In this document: positions 17,320 through 31,326 of the stretch, piece by piece
How the letters are laid out: every line of letters begins with the position of its first letter
Numbering within the stretch: position 1 is the first letter of the stretch
Source: an uncultured Desulfobulbus sp.
GTDB lineage: Bacteria; Desulfobacterota; Desulfobulbia; Desulfobulbales; Desulfobulbaceae
Direction of reading: 5' to 3'
DNA: 64,000 bases
NCBI RefSeq assembly: GCF_963665445.1
Contig: NZ_OY762276.1
Span: 3,051,501 to 3,115,500, forward strand
Translations under genes and position numbers: made by a program
The notes under the pieces: model-generated
What the model was told of the DNA's origin: nothing
What the model saw: only the letters and a program-made list of their open reading frames with translations
Databases searched by the model: none

Positions 17320-19392
17320 CTATTTCTTGCTCGATGCATCGAGCAATTTTTTCACTTCGTCAGCTTCTTCAAAATTTGACGAAAGGCTCAAGGCACGCTT
17401 GAACTCTTCCCTCCCAGCCTCTTCTTTCCCCATGGCAAGAAAAACACGGCCAAGATGATAATGGAACGTGGGACTATTGGAAGAAATCCGCAACGCTTTT
17501 TCAAAGTAGGGAACGGAGTCGGCATACTGTTTTTTCTGGAAAAGTATCCAACCTATCGTGTCAAGAACACTTGCATTCCCAGGTTGCAACGTATTGGCCT
17601 TCTGCGCCAGGAGCATGGCCGTATCCAACTCCAGACCTTTTTTTGCATAGAGCCAGGCCAACTGATTGTAGCCCACATAGTACTCAGGAGCTATTGCGAC
17701 CACTTTTTTGTACTGGGCAACAGCGGCTCCAACATTTCCTGTGTGCTCGAAGTAGAGGCCGAGCCTTATCAACACCCCCGCATCATCGTGAACTCGAGCA
17801 GCCTGCTGATAATATTCAGCTGCTGCATCGAAATTACCCTCGCTAAAATTAATTTCGCCAAGAGCATACAATGCCGAAAAGAAACTCGGCATGATTTTGA
17901 TCGAATTCTGCATGTACTGTTTTGCCTGTGATCGATCTCCCTTTCGGAGAAAGACCTGAGCTGATAGATACCTTGCCAGCAATGATTGCTTGTTGACGTC
18001 TGCAGCTTTCTTCAATTGCTGCAGGCTCAAGGAATAGAGTTGTTCCGAAAGATAGAGGACCGCCAAATCAACATATTTTGCCTCCTGCGGAGACACGACG
18101 CTGGCAAATTGCCCCTCATCAATGCCAAAAAGAGCAAAACCTGCGGCTTTCTGACCAGAATCGGCAAATGCCTGATACGCCGCATCGAAATGATGCTGCG
18201 ACAAGGCCTGGCAGCCAGAGGAGAAACGCAATAAATGTTGCTGCGCCACGGTTAACGAGTCAACGGAACTCGGAGAATCATCGCCAGCCATTCCGAGGTA
18301 GAGGCGCACTACCGAACGGGTATACTGTGCACCAAAATGGCGAGGGTTCTTTTTCGATAATTTTTCTACAACCTCAAGTGCAGGCTCATACTGGCCATCC
18401 GCCATTAAACAATATGCCTGCAGATAGGCGCCTTCGTCCGTGAGAGGAGCCACAATCGCCACATATCTGAGCGCCTCTGCCAGACTTCCCTTGTGGAGGT
18501 AGGCATTTCCCAAAAGCAGATAGGCGTTTACCTTCTCAAAAGGCTCCAACTTTTTTCCTAACTCTATGGCCTGGTCGTACTGCCCTGTCTGCAAAAACAG
18601 TTTTCCCGCCATTTCCAAGGCCATGCTGTTCGCAGGCTGCAACTCCATGCATCGTTTCAAGCTCTCTAAGGCGAGGACTTTCTGCCCGAGACTTTCATAG
18701 ACATTTGCCAGCCCCCAGAATGCTGCAAAGGAGGCTTTATTTTTTACGATTGCCTCTTTGAACAAAATTACAGCCTCGTTCATCTGCCCCATTGCGAAGG
18801 CAATGGTGCCAGCATTGATATAGGCTACAGTGAAATTCTTGTTCAGCTCAATGCATTTGCGATAACACTCCATGGCCTGGGCATATTCCTTCTGATCAAA
18901 GTAGATCTTTCCCAGGATGTTCCACGGATAAGGGTGAATGGGTGCTTTCGCTATGGCCTGCCTGCATCGTTTTTTCGCTTCACTATGTTTTTTTTCATTG
19001 TGAAGCATGACTGCATCGACGGAATCAAGATAGAACGAATCAGCCTTGTGTTGCCTGGCCTGCTGCAGATGGTCACGCGCCTGAACGCGTTGACCGTGAA
19101 GCGCGAGATACAGGCTTTTCAGCGCATGACCATTGCCATTTTCCGGATGCGATTTGAGCAATGCTGTTGCAAGCACCCCTGCCTGTTCAACATTGCCATC
19201 AACAAGGGCCTGTTGCATCTGCTCTTCAAGGGTCACCGGAGATTGGGCGAAAGAGGTGGGGAGAGTTCCAGCATCATCAACGTCTACCATCTGCAAGGTC
19301 ACGGCGGAACCTTCTGCACCAAGCGTCCAAGTAATGAGAACGATAATTAACGATAGGAACATGCGAAATTTGTGGATCCTTGGCTGTCTCAT
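17320..19392 (-). CDS. Exported TPR-repeat protein, probably part of the PEP-CTERM locus
   Basis: 690 residues from the ATG at 19392, chosen because GGAGGAGAG precedes it and it begins a signal peptide (MRQPRIHKFRMFLSLIIVLI). An upstream extension to 19479 lacks support. Nearly the whole mature protein is tetratricopeptide repeats, for example PWNILGKIYFDQKEYAQAME and AYINAGTIAFAMGQMNEAV; the last units near the C-terminus are also canonical. It sits between two PEP-CTERM genes and resembles the large TPR proteins (PrsT-like) associated with PEP-CTERM/exosortase systems, but there is no lipobox Cys. Likely a periplasmic scaffold. The assignment to the sorting system rests on context. Confidence 0.82.
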   Translation of the reverse strand: MRQPRIHKFRMFLSLIIVLITWTLGAEGSAVTLQMVDVDDAGTLPTSFAQSPVTLEEQMQQALVDGNVEQAGVLATALLKSHPENGNGHALKSLYLALHGQRVQARDHLQQARQHKADSFYLDSVDAVMLHNEKKHSEAKKRCRQAIAKAPIHPYPWNILGKIYFDQKEYAQAMECYRKCIELNKNFTVAYINAGTIAFAMGQMNEAVILFKEAIVKNKASFAAFWGLANVYESLGQKVLALESLKRCMELQPANSMALEMAGKLFLQTGQYDQAIELGKKLEPFEKVNAYLLLGNAYLHKGSLAEALRYVAIVAPLTDEGAYLQAYCLMADGQYEPALEVVEKLSKKNPRHFGAQYTRSVVRLYLGMAGDDSPSSVDSLTVAQQHLLRFSSGCQALSQHHFDAAYQAFADSGQKAAGFALFGIDEGQFASVVSPQEAKYVDLAVLYLSEQLYSLSLQQLKKAADVNKQSLLARYLSAQVFLRKGDRSQAKQYMQNSIKIMPSFFSALYALGEINFSEGNFDAAAEYYQQAARVHDDAGVLIRLGLYFEHTGNVGAAVAQYKKVVAIAPEYYVGYNQLAWLYAKKGLELDTAMLLAQKANTLQPGNASVLDTIGWILFQKKQYADSVPYFEKALRISSNSPTFHYHLGRVFLAMGKEEAGREEFKRALSLSSNFEEADEVKKLLDASSKK

Positions 19393-19465
19393 TTTGCGCT
19401 CTCCTCCAACTTGTCCGCGTCGACGGTTCTGTATTGATGCACTTCCTTGAAGTGTTTGCCTGCTC

Positions 19466-19496
19466 AAAAAAAAAGGCAAGCATTTTCATGCTTGCC
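19466..19496 (-). terminator. Intrinsic terminator after the vWA PEP-CTERM gene
   Basis: Minus strand GGCAAGCAT-GAAA-ATGCTTGCC, a perfect 9-bp stem with a GNRA loop, followed by nine T. It separates the vWA gene from the TPR gene. Confidence 0.92.
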
Positions 19497-19520
19497 CTTT
19501 CTAAAGATGAAACCTGAGAA

Positions 19521-20534
19521 TCAGGATCTTCTCATTCTGCCAACTCCAGCCAACCCGGCAAGTCCTACCCCGAAGAGTAACATGGTGGTGGGTTCAGGAA
19601 TGGGGTTGTCGCAACGAACACCGTTGAGCGTCCACTCTGCAGAAGCCGTGGAGCCATCATCACCATAGGCATCCACACGGAAAAGATTGGCGCCCAATGC
19701 GAGCGTGTAGCCGAGGGAAAAGTTGCCCAAACCATCGGTGGCATAGTCAGCCAGGACAGTTCCATCAGGCAGGGTAACGTCGATGTGATCAAGCCCGACC
19801 AGGTTCCCGCTGGTTCCGGAAAAGATGCCTACCAAGGCACTCAGATCTGCACCGACATACATACCGTAATCGTCAGCATTCCCATAAGTATCGTCAACAC
19901 CATTGACCACCGCCTTCAACGCAGCATCAGAGACATACGGTCCCATTCCAACGGAATGAATGGCATCTACCTTTCCAGAAGCCATTGCTGTGTCGGCAGC
20001 ATTGTCAGCGGAAGTTATATCTGACTCACCATCAGACATGACAACCATGGCCTGGATCCTGCTGGCATCCGCTGCCCCTGCAAGGACAGATGCTCCCTGT
20101 GCAACCCCAGCGTGAATGGCAGTTCCACCGGATGCGTCAACGCTATTGATGGCGCTATTCACCGCGGTGTTGGTGCCGTCAAGCGGTGTCAGCCCAATGA
20201 CGGTGGAAGTATAGGAATCAAATTGAACGATACCAACAGAGGTGGTGGCCTGGGGAAGGGCAGCAACAAGTGCCAAGGCAGCATTCCGCTGTGCGATCTG
20301 TCCCGCGGTATACATGCTCCCGGAAGAATCCATGACCAAGACAAGGTCAAGGCCGCTACCGCCAACTTGGCCCTGACCAGCGGCCTGGCCGGTCAAGGTA
20401 ACAGCGGTTCCAACGCAGTACGAAGAGCCGTCCGGCGGAGAAATCCATGCAGCGGAAGTGGCAGCCTGTGCACCGGAGTTGAGCAACGCGGTGGTAGAAA
20501 GAGCGAGTGCGCTGAGAAGTAGAGTCTTTTTCAT
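19521..20534 (-). CDS. PEP-CTERM protein with von Willebrand factor A domain
   Basis: 337 residues. Signal peptide MKKTLLLSALALSTTALLNS; vWA domain with a complete MIDAS metal site: LVMDSSGSM (DxSxS), GGTAIHAG (Thr) and VVMSDGESD (Asp). A short C-terminal domain follows, then the sorting signal IPEPTTMLLFGVGLAGLAG with the basic tail GRMRRS. Probably a surface-anchored adhesion or matrix protein binding its ligand through a divalent cation. Its own terminator and a sigma-54-like element mark it as a single transcription unit. Confidence 0.92.
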   Translation of the reverse strand: MKKTLLLSALALSTTALLNSGAQAATSAAWISPPDGSSYCVGTAVTLTGQAAGQGQVGGSGLDLVLVMDSSGSMYTAGQIAQRNAALALVAALPQATTSVGIVQFDSYTSTVIGLTPLDGTNTAVNSAINSVDASGGTAIHAGVAQGASVLAGAADASRIQAMVVMSDGESDITSADNAADTAMASGKVDAIHSVGMGPYVSDAALKAVVNGVDDTYGNADDYGMYVGADLSALVGIFSGTSGNLVGLDHIDVTLPDGTVLADYATDGLGNFSLGYTLALGANLFRVDAYGDDGSTASAEWTLNGVRCDNPIPEPTTMLLFGVGLAGLAGVGRMRRS

Positions 20535-20584
20535 ACTGTTTCCCTCCTGAATGTAAGTTGAGCAACTAAAATCTTAAGCTTTCT

Positions 20585-20601
20585 TTGCAAAACATGATCC
20601 T
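20585..20601 (-). promoter_or_regulatory. Sigma-54-like promoter of the vWA PEP-CTERM gene
   Basis: Minus strand AGGATCATGTTTTGCAAAG: GG-N10-GC spacing with a good TTTTGCA -12 box; the -24 box is weaker (AGGATC rather than TGGCAC). About 50 bp upstream of the start codon, like the element at 16231-16249. Confidence 0.5.
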
Positions 20602-20813
20602 TTTTTCACGAACGTTGAGATAAAGAAACAACATCTTGATTTTATTGACAAAAATAATGAGGATGTTCGTCAACCGAGGAACTTGACTTTCCAGAGAAGT
20701 TCGAAAAAGCGGAAGAGCTCTGAATATCAACAATGCTGAATTTTTTTTTGCAAAAAATAGAGGGTGTTACCTGCACGCGACCAGACCAGTCAACGATCCG
20801 GAAATGAGGAAAT
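20602..20813. other. Spacer between folP and the vWA gene
   Basis: AT-rich with several homopolymer T runs. No gene or clear terminator hairpin for folP was found. Confidence 0.5.
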
Positions 20814-21596
20814 CTAAGACAACGTTTCCTGCAGGGTAAGGGCCTGTTTGGTCATCGCAACATTGTGCACCCGTACATAGGAGGCGCCCTGCTGCAGGCA
20901 CCATCCGGAAATTAACGCTGTGCCAAAGTCGCGTTCCCCAACGCCAACGCCCAACAACTGTCCCAAAAACGATTTTCTCGAATGACCAACAAGCAGAGGG
21001 GAGCCAATTTGTCGTAAAACCTTAATATTTCGAAGGAGCAGAAGATTATGCTCCATGGTTTTTCCAAATCCTATTCCCGGATCGAGAATAACCCGCGATC
21101 GGAAGACGCCTTGGTTTTCAAGCCATTGCAAACGTTCTGCAAAGAAGGCCTCAACCTCTGCAACAACATCAAAATACTGAGGATTTACTTGCATGTTACC
21201 CGGCGTTCCCTGCATGTGCATGAGCACCACCTGCCCGGAGAACGATTGCACCACCTCGATCATAGCCGGATCATGGCGGAGGGCGGATATGTCGTTGATC
21301 ATGGTGGCCCCGGCGGCTATGGATTCCTTGGCGACCAAGGCCTTGGTGGTATCGATGGAGATGGGTATACCGCTCATCTCACGAATTTTCCGGATAGCCG
21401 GAATAACTCGTTGAAGTTCTTCGTCGGCGCTGACCGGCTCGGCAAAGGGCCGGGTGGATTCGCCGCCGACATCGATGATATCGGCCCCTTCGCTGATCAA
21501 CTGATGGATACGCTTTTCAAGCGCTACCTGACTCAACCATTTGCCGCCATCGGAAAAGGAGTCGGGAGTGACATTGAGAATGCCCATAATTTTCAT
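20814..21596 (-). CDS. folP: Dihydropteroate synthase
   Basis: Condenses p-aminobenzoate with dihydropterin pyrophosphate in folate synthesis; target of sulfonamides. Motifs: MGILNVTPDSFSDGG, DVGGESTRPFAEPV, INDISALRHDP, LDPGIGFGKT and LVGHSRKSFLG. 260 residues, ATG 21596 with GGAGG upstream. It follows ftsH on the same strand, as in many proteobacteria, but here about 450 bp and a palindrome separate them. Confidence 0.96.
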   Translation of the reverse strand: MKIMGILNVTPDSFSDGGKWLSQVALEKRIHQLISEGADIIDVGGESTRPFAEPVSADEELQRVIPAIRKIREMSGIPISIDTTKALVAKESIAAGATMINDISALRHDPAMIEVVQSFSGQVVLMHMQGTPGNMQVNPQYFDVVAEVEAFFAERLQWLENQGVFRSRVILDPGIGFGKTMEHNLLLLRNIKVLRQIGSPLLVGHSRKSFLGQLLGVGVGERDFGTALISGWCLQQGASYVRVHNVAMTKQALTLQETLS

Positions 21597-22046
21597 CTGG
21601 ATTCCTCCATAAAAAATGGGCTGCCCTCATATCCTGAAGACAACCCATGGTTTCATCTTGTAACGCAGTCGTGCGTCGCACCTGTCGAACATCCCTTTCA
21701 CTCAAGAGGTTCTCCAAACAATAACGCGGGCATGGCCCGCTCCTACAAACCATCCTCAGACTGTAGGAGCAGGCCATGCCCGCGAAAAATGAGGTAATTG
21801 AACCTTCAGATTTTCCTTGCCCCGCCTGTATGGAGGCGTGGCCAGTAAACCTGGAAAAACCTAAAATTTATGCACGTACCACCAATGCTCAGCTTGAAAA
21901 GACGAGATCTCTCCCGTTGGTCGAGATGACATCCGGGTTGGGTGACTCGCCCCCGAAAGAGCGGCAATATCGATATCATTCCGAACAAACGTGATAAATC
22001 TCAAGAGGTAATCCCACAGCTGATGTTCAGTGGTAATCAGGAATAG
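21597..22046. other. ftsH-folP spacer without genes
   Basis: 450 bp. Apart from the palindrome at 21725-21784 I see no coding frame with a plausible start, and no obvious promoter. Confidence 0.6.
21725..21784. repeat. REP-like GC-rich palindrome
   Basis: Arms 21725-21747 and 21762-21784 (23 bp each, one mismatch) around a 14-nt centre. The arms read TGTAGGAGC ... CATGCCCGCG, the style of REP/BIME elements common in gammaproteobacteria. It could also act as an mRNA-stabilising or terminating hairpin between ftsH and folP. Only one copy is in the window. Confidence 0.75.
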
Positions 22047-23882
22047 TTATGCGACCGTAGTTTCCTCGGCCTCGATGACCTCGCCGCCACCACGTAACTC
22101 ATTAATAATTCGTTCCATATCCTCGAGCATGATGGTTTCTTTTTCCAACAGTTCGTCGGCAATGGCCTTGAGAATATCCATGTTCTCCTGGAGCAGATTG
22201 GTCACCCGATCATTGGCCTCGATGATGATCTGTTTGACCGCGGCATCGATCTTTTGGGCGGTGTCTTCACTGTAGTCGCGATGCTGGGCTATCTCGCGCC
22301 CGAGGAAGATATGCTCCTCCTTCTTGCCGTAGGCGAGCGGCCCAAGGTCTTCGCTCATGCCCCATTCGCAAACCATCTTGCGCGCCAACTGGCTGGCCCG
22401 CTCGATATCGTTGCCCGCGCCGGTGGTGATCTCGTCAAAGACCAGTTTTTCCGCCACCCGGCCGCCAAAGAGAATGGCGATCGAGTTAAGGAGGAAGCCC
22501 TTGGCATGGGTGTATTTTTCATCCATGGGCAGCTGCATGGTCAGGCCGAGGGCCCTGCCGCGGGGAATGATGGTCACCTTGTGGATCGGATCGGTGCCGG
22601 GCAGGAGCTTGGCCACCAGGGCATGACCGGCCTCGTGATAGGCGGTGATCTCCTTTTCCTTGGGGCTGATGATCATGGACTTGCGCTCGGCGCCCATCAT
22701 CACCTTGTCCTTGGCCCGCTCGAGCATGGCCGCGTCGACCATGTCCCTGTTATCTCGAGCGGCCATCAAGGCCGCCTCGTTGACCAGGTTCTCCAGATCA
22801 GCGCCGGAGAATCCGGGCGTACCGCGGGCAATGACCGCCATGTCGACGTCATCGGCCAGCTTGGTCTTTTTGCCGTAAATCTCGAGAATCTTTTCCCGGC
22901 CTTTGACATCCGGCACCGGAACTACCACCTGACGGTCGAATCGACCGGGGCGAAGCAGAGCCGGATCGAGGACATCGGGGCGGTTGGTGGCGGCGATGAT
23001 AATCACCCCGTCATTGCCTTCAAAGCCGTCCATCTCAACCAACAGCTGGTTCAGGGTCTGCTCGCGCTCGTCATGGCCGCCGCCCAGACCGGCGCCGCGA
23101 TGACGGCCCACTGCATCGATCTCGTCGATAAAGATGATGCACGGCGCATGCTTTTTGCCCTGGGCGAAGAGATCACGCACCCGGGAGGCGCCCACGCCGA
23201 CAAACATCTCGACAAAATCAGAACCGGAAATGGTGAAAAAGGGCACGCCGGCCTCACCGGCAATGGCCCGGGCAAGCAGGGTCTTGCCGGTTCCCGGAGA
23301 TCCGGCGAGCAGCACGCCTTTGGGAATGCGGCCGCCGAGTTTGGTGAACTTTTGTGGATCACGGAGAAAATCGATGATTTCCTCAAGCTCTTCCTTGGCC
23401 TCGTCGATACCTGCCACATCCTTGAAGGTGACCTTGACCTCCCCCTCGCCCTGCAGTTTTGCACGGGTCTTGCCGAAGGAAAGTGCTCCGCCCTTGCCGC
23501 CCATCTGCATCTGACGCATGAAAAAAATCCATACACCGATCAGGAGCAGCATCGGGAACCAGGAAATGAAAATAGTGAGATACCAAGGGGTTTCTTCAGG
23601 TTTTTTCACCAAGATATCAACATCGGAATCCCTCAGCATGGGGATGAGTCCGGCGTCGTCAGGGGCCACGGTCTTGAAGGGACGTCCATCCTGCCCCACT
23701 CCGGAGATCTCTTCCCCCTGAATGCTGACCTTGTTGATCGCCCCCTTCTCCACGCTTGACCAGAATTCGCTGTAGGTGATGGAATGGCTCTGGCTCTGCG
23801 GCTTGTTGAACAGCTGGAACAACAGGATCATGGTGAGCCCGATGACCAGCCACATGCTTAGGTTTTTATAGAAGGTATTCAA
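22047..23882 (-). CDS. ftsH: ATP-dependent zinc metalloprotease FtsH
   Basis: Membrane-anchored AAA protease that degrades misfolded and regulatory membrane and cytosolic proteins. N-terminal helix [15 protein letters not shown], periplasmic domain, second helix near [21 protein letters not shown] domain ([21 protein letters not shown]), and zinc site HEAGH. I place the start at TTG 23882 (LNTFYKNL as in other FtsH proteins) because GGAGAGG lies 5 nt upstream. A longer frame to 23924 also begins with TTG and has weaker support. Resulting length 611. It follows carB by about 97 bp on the same strand. Confidence 0.96.
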   Translation of the reverse strand: MNTFYKNLSMWLVIGLTMILLFQLFNKPQSQSHSITYSEFWSSVEKGAINKVSIQGEEISGVGQDGRPFKTVAPDDAGLIPMLRDSDVDILVKKPEETPWYLTIFISWFPMLLLIGVWIFFMRQMQMGGKGGALSFGKTRAKLQGEGEVKVTFKDVAGIDEAKEELEEIIDFLRDPQKFTKLGGRIPKGVLLAGSPGTGKTLLARAIAGEAGVPFFTISGSDFVEMFVGVGASRVRDLFAQGKKHAPCIIFIDEIDAVGRHRGAGLGGGHDEREQTLNQLLVEMDGFEGNDGVIIIAATNRPDVLDPALLRPGRFDRQVVVPVPDVKGREKILEIYGKKTKLADDVDMAVIARGTPGFSGADLENLVNEAALMAARDNRDMVDAAMLERAKDKVMMGAERKSMIISPKEKEITAYHEAGHALVAKLLPGTDPIHKVTIIPRGRALGLTMQLPMDEKYTHAKGFLLNSIAILFGGRVAEKLVFDEITTGAGNDIERASQLARKMVCEWGMSEDLGPLAYGKKEEHIFLGREIAQHRDYSEDTAQKIDAAVKQIIIEANDRVTNLLQENMDILKAIADELLEKETIMLEDMERIINELRGGGEVIEAEETTVA

Positions 23883-23979
23883 ATATCCTCTCCAAAAAAT
23901 CGTCGTGAAAGTAGGTGCGCCCAAGCGGGCGCATCTCCATTTTTTCTATTGGATAACCTACATTAACATCGATTTTGCG

Positions 23980-27204
<3,225 letters not shown>

Positions 27205-27231
27205 CGTTTGTCTTCCTTATCCGCCGAGCGC

Positions 27232-28344
27232 TCAGCTCGCCTGCTCCATCAGTTGAATGAACCGGTCAAAGAGATATTCCGCATCGTGCGGGCCTGGGGC
27301 ATACTCGGGATGGTACTGAACCGAAAAGGCCGGGTACTCTTTGTGCCGCATCCCCTCGAGGCTACCGTCGTTGAGATTGATATGGGTCACCTCGACGCTC
27401 TCAGGCAGGCTTTTGGGGTCAACGCAGAAACCATGGTTCTGCGAGGTGATCTCCACCTTGCCGGTGAGCAGATCCTTGACCGGCTGGTTGCCGCCGCGAT
27501 GGCCGAATTTGAGTTTGTAGGTCGTGCCACCGTAGGCCAGACCAAGCATCTGGTGGCCAAGGCAGATACCGAAGATGGGCAGTTTGCCGAGCAGGTGCTG
27601 GATGTTTTCGACCACCCCCTTGACGCCGGCGGGATCGCCGGGGCCGTTGGACAGGAAGACACCATCCGGCGAAAGCGCCAAGACCTCTTGGGCGGAGGTG
27701 GTCGCCGGCACGACCAGCACGCGGCATCCCTTTTGCGTCAACAGGCGCAACTGATTGTATTTGATACCGAAATCATAGGCAACGACCTTAAACCGACCGT
27801 CGGCTGTCTGCGGAAATCCCGTGCCGTTGACCGGTGCGCCTTCCCAGCGATACATGGTCGGGCTGGCAACCCGCTCCACCATGTCGCGTCCAACCAGACC
27901 CGACCATTCCCGGGCCCGTCGGACCACCGATTCCGGGTCAAGATCCTCGGTGGTAATCAGCGCCTTCATCGCGCCGGTGGTCCTGATCTTGCGGGTGAGC
28001 ATGCGGGTATCAAAGCCCTCAACACCCAACACACCGTACTGCTTGAGAAAATCAGCCAGGTTGCCGGTTGCGCGGTGATTGCTCGGCCGATCCTGATATT
28101 CACGAACAAGAAAAGCGCGGGGATGCACCCCGGCTGATTCCATGTCCTCCGGGTTGACACCGTAGTTGCCAATGAGCGGATAGGTCATGGTGACCAACTG
28201 GCCGGTATAGGAAGGATCGGTCAGGACCTCCTGATACCCGCTCATGCTGGTGTTGAACACTATTTCCCCCACCGCCTCACCGGGGCCGGTAAAGGAACGC
28301 GCGGTCATTACCGTGCCGTCTTCAAGTCCGATTAACGCTTTCAT
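27232..28344 (-). CDS. carA: Carbamoyl-phosphate synthase small (glutaminase) subunit
   Basis: Class I glutamine amidotransferase supplying ammonia to CarB. N-terminal CPSase domain ([17 protein letters not shown]) and glutaminase domain with nucleophile Cys in [13 protein letters not shown] and the His/Glu pair in [12 protein letters not shown]. 370 residues, normal. First gene of the carAB pair. Confidence 0.98.
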   Translation of the reverse strand: MKALIGLEDGTVMTARSFTGPGEAVGEIVFNTSMSGYQEVLTDPSYTGQLVTMTYPLIGNYGVNPEDMESAGVHPRAFLVREYQDRPSNHRATGNLADFLKQYGVLGVEGFDTRMLTRKIRTTGAMKALITTEDLDPESVVRRAREWSGLVGRDMVERVASPTMYRWEGAPVNGTGFPQTADGRFKVVAYDFGIKYNQLRLLTQKGCRVLVVPATTSAQEVLALSPDGVFLSNGPGDPAGVKGVVENIQHLLGKLPIFGICLGHQMLGLAYGGTTYKLKFGHRGGNQPVKDLLTGKVEITSQNHGFCVDPKSLPESVEVTHINLNDGSLEGMRHKEYPAFSVQYHPEYAPGPHDAEYLFDRFIQLMEQAS

Positions 28345-28467
28345 AGTCTACCTAAAGAAAAGAACGAGGTTCCGATTCCAGCGCCTGCCCTCACCGGGTG
28401 GCCACTGCAACCGTTTGCTGTGTTATGATAAGCATGCACGCTGAGAGCGCCAGTCGACTCAGGCAAC

Positions 28468-29775
28468 TCAACCTCTTTCAGCGTGGTCGTCAGGCCTACT
28501 CTCCAAAGCCTGCAGCACAATCGCCATCTGGCGCGCAACCGCACCGCGTTGACTGGCCGCAGTCTCTGCTGCCCGCTGACAGGCAAGCATGTAGGCTTCG
28601 GGATGGGAATGGTGGTCACGCATGAGCGTGAGCAGCGCCTGGATGTCAGCCACCTGGAATCCACCGCCGCTGTCCCGGAGCAACGTGGCGGCATCTTTAT
28701 GATCTTTCACGTGAGGGCCGTAATAGACCGGTCGTCCCCAACGAGCTGCCTCCATTATATTATGTCCGCCGCGATCCACCAGGCTGCCTCCGCAGAAAAT
28801 AAAATCCGCTGCGCAGTAGAGATCCGCAAGATCTCCGATGGTATCGACCAGGACCACCTCATGGCTGCGGATGGTCTGCGAGAGTTCTGAATAGAGGTGG
28901 TAGGCAAAGCCCCGCTGTTGAAGAAGAGTGATCACCGCCGGTATTCGTTCCAAGTGCCGGGGGGCGACCACCCAGATCAGCGGCCACTGCTCCTGCAGGG
29001 TCTGCACCAGCGGAGCGAGCAAGGCCTCCTCTCCTTCGTGGGTGGAGCCACAGAGAAAAACAGACTGATCGCCGGTAACACCAAGCCTTCGACGCAGTTG
29101 CCGTCGTTTGGCCTCCCCCTGCTCGGCAGGCATGTCGTATTTGAGGTTGCCGCAGACCTCAACCTTGTCCGCTTGCGCACCAAGTGCGAGAAACCGTGTC
29201 CGATCATCGGAGCCGATGACACACAGGGTCTGAAACCCGCGAATGAGAGGTGCGAAAAAATCGAAAAGGTGACGGTATCTCTTGACCGATCGCTCCGAAA
29301 TCCGCCCATTCAAGAGCAGTTTCGGGACATTGGTGCGCCCAAGGGCCGTCAACATCACCGGCCACAACTCGGTCTCGAGGCCGATGTACAATGTCGGCCT
29401 AAAAAAATAAAGGGTCCGTCGAACTGCCGGCGGAAAATCAAGGGGTGCGAGCACACAGGGAATGTTTGCTCCCAATCGGGCGGCAGCCATTTTCTGCCCC
29501 TGCTCCGTGGTCGAAGAGAGAACGAGCTGTACGGATTTGTCCGCGCCCAGCAAGGCGTTGATCAGGATGAGTGCGGCCTGAACCTCACCGACAGAGGAGG
29601 CGTGAATCCAGAGGAGAGGGCGCGATCCATCCGGCTTGATCTCTGGGTCATAGCGCCCGAGTCGTTGACCCAAGCCATAGGCGTATCGACGGCCGAAAAT
29701 CCCGGCCACTGGCAACAACAGTACCAGGAACGCATAGAGCGCATATCCCAGGGTACTGTAGAGCAGATAGAGCAA
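28468..29775 (-). CDS. waaA: 3-deoxy-D-manno-octulosonic acid (Kdo) transferase
   Basis: Adds Kdo to lipid A precursor at the inner membrane, which implies an LPS-bearing outer membrane. N-terminal membrane anchor (YALYAFLVLLLPVAGIFG), GT30 blocks WIHASSVGEVQAA, ETELWPVML, LLNGRISERS and GGSLVDRGGHNIMEAARWG. 435 residues. The start is TTG 29775 with a rather distant GGAGG, so the exact start is uncertain. carA follows 124 bp downstream. Confidence 0.95.
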   Translation of the reverse strand: MLYLLYSTLGYALYAFLVLLLPVAGIFGRRYAYGLGQRLGRYDPEIKPDGSRPLLWIHASSVGEVQAALILINALLGADKSVQLVLSSTTEQGQKMAAARLGANIPCVLAPLDFPPAVRRTLYFFRPTLYIGLETELWPVMLTALGRTNVPKLLLNGRISERSVKRYRHLFDFFAPLIRGFQTLCVIGSDDRTRFLALGAQADKVEVCGNLKYDMPAEQGEAKRRQLRRRLGVTGDQSVFLCGSTHEGEEALLAPLVQTLQEQWPLIWVVAPRHLERIPAVITLLQQRGFAYHLYSELSQTIRSHEVVLVDTIGDLADLYCAADFIFCGGSLVDRGGHNIMEAARWGRPVYYGPHVKDHKDAATLLRDSGGGFQVADIQALLTLMRDHHSHPEAYMLACQRAAETAASQRGAVARQMAIVLQALESRPDDHAERG

Positions 29776-30158
29776 GATTGTCTTCGGCCTCCGGATGAGA
29801 GTGAGTGTTCAGTGCAAAAATCTACCTATTTAACAAAATGCCCCTTGAGGCGTCAAGCCTCTTGTACAATGGTACCGAATTTTCTTTTCCTCCCCCTGAT
29901 CCCCTGGGCCGAACAACCAGGCTCGACCGGAAAAAGAGCGGAGCACCGACCGAGGGCAACAGACAGAGGTCCCATTTTCTGTTGACAAGCAGACTCCATC
30001 CAAGTAAGCAACCCTGATTCTCACAAGAGGCCTCCCCCTTCTCCGGGAAGCCAACCATGATGGATTTGTCCAATGCCCGGATCTCCGTTTTCCGAGGCCC
30101 TGCTCAACAACACCCATCATCAACAACGAACAAAACGTATTATTAGGCGGAGACTTCC
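29776..30158. other. Divergent intergenic region between waaA and the PPIase gene
   Basis: No coding frame stands out. On the plus strand TTGACA at 29982-29987 is followed 17 bases later by TAAGCA, a possible but weak promoter for the PPIase gene. No hairpin or repeat was recognised. Confidence 0.4.
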
Positions 30159-31226
<1,068 letters not shown>

Positions 31227-31252
31227 CCCTTTCCTTCTTCAAGAAGGATAGT

Positions 31253-31286
31253 AAAAAAAAAGGCGGGATGTATTCCCGCCTTTTTT
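31253..31286. terminator. Bidirectional terminator between PPIase and trpS
   Basis: GGCGGGA-TGTAT-TCCCGCC with an A-run on the left and TTTTTT on the right, so it works for the plus-strand PPIase gene and the minus-strand trpS gene. Confidence 0.92.
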
Positions 31287-31326
31287 CATGCCTCCAATGT
31301 CTTGCCTGTGGCAGGCAAAGGTTTCT

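Noticed and set aside
22254-23759. Plus-strand frame of 501 codons over ftsH
   Set aside because: High-GC antisense shadow; ftsH is unambiguous. The same applies to long frames opposite carB, lysS and hisD.
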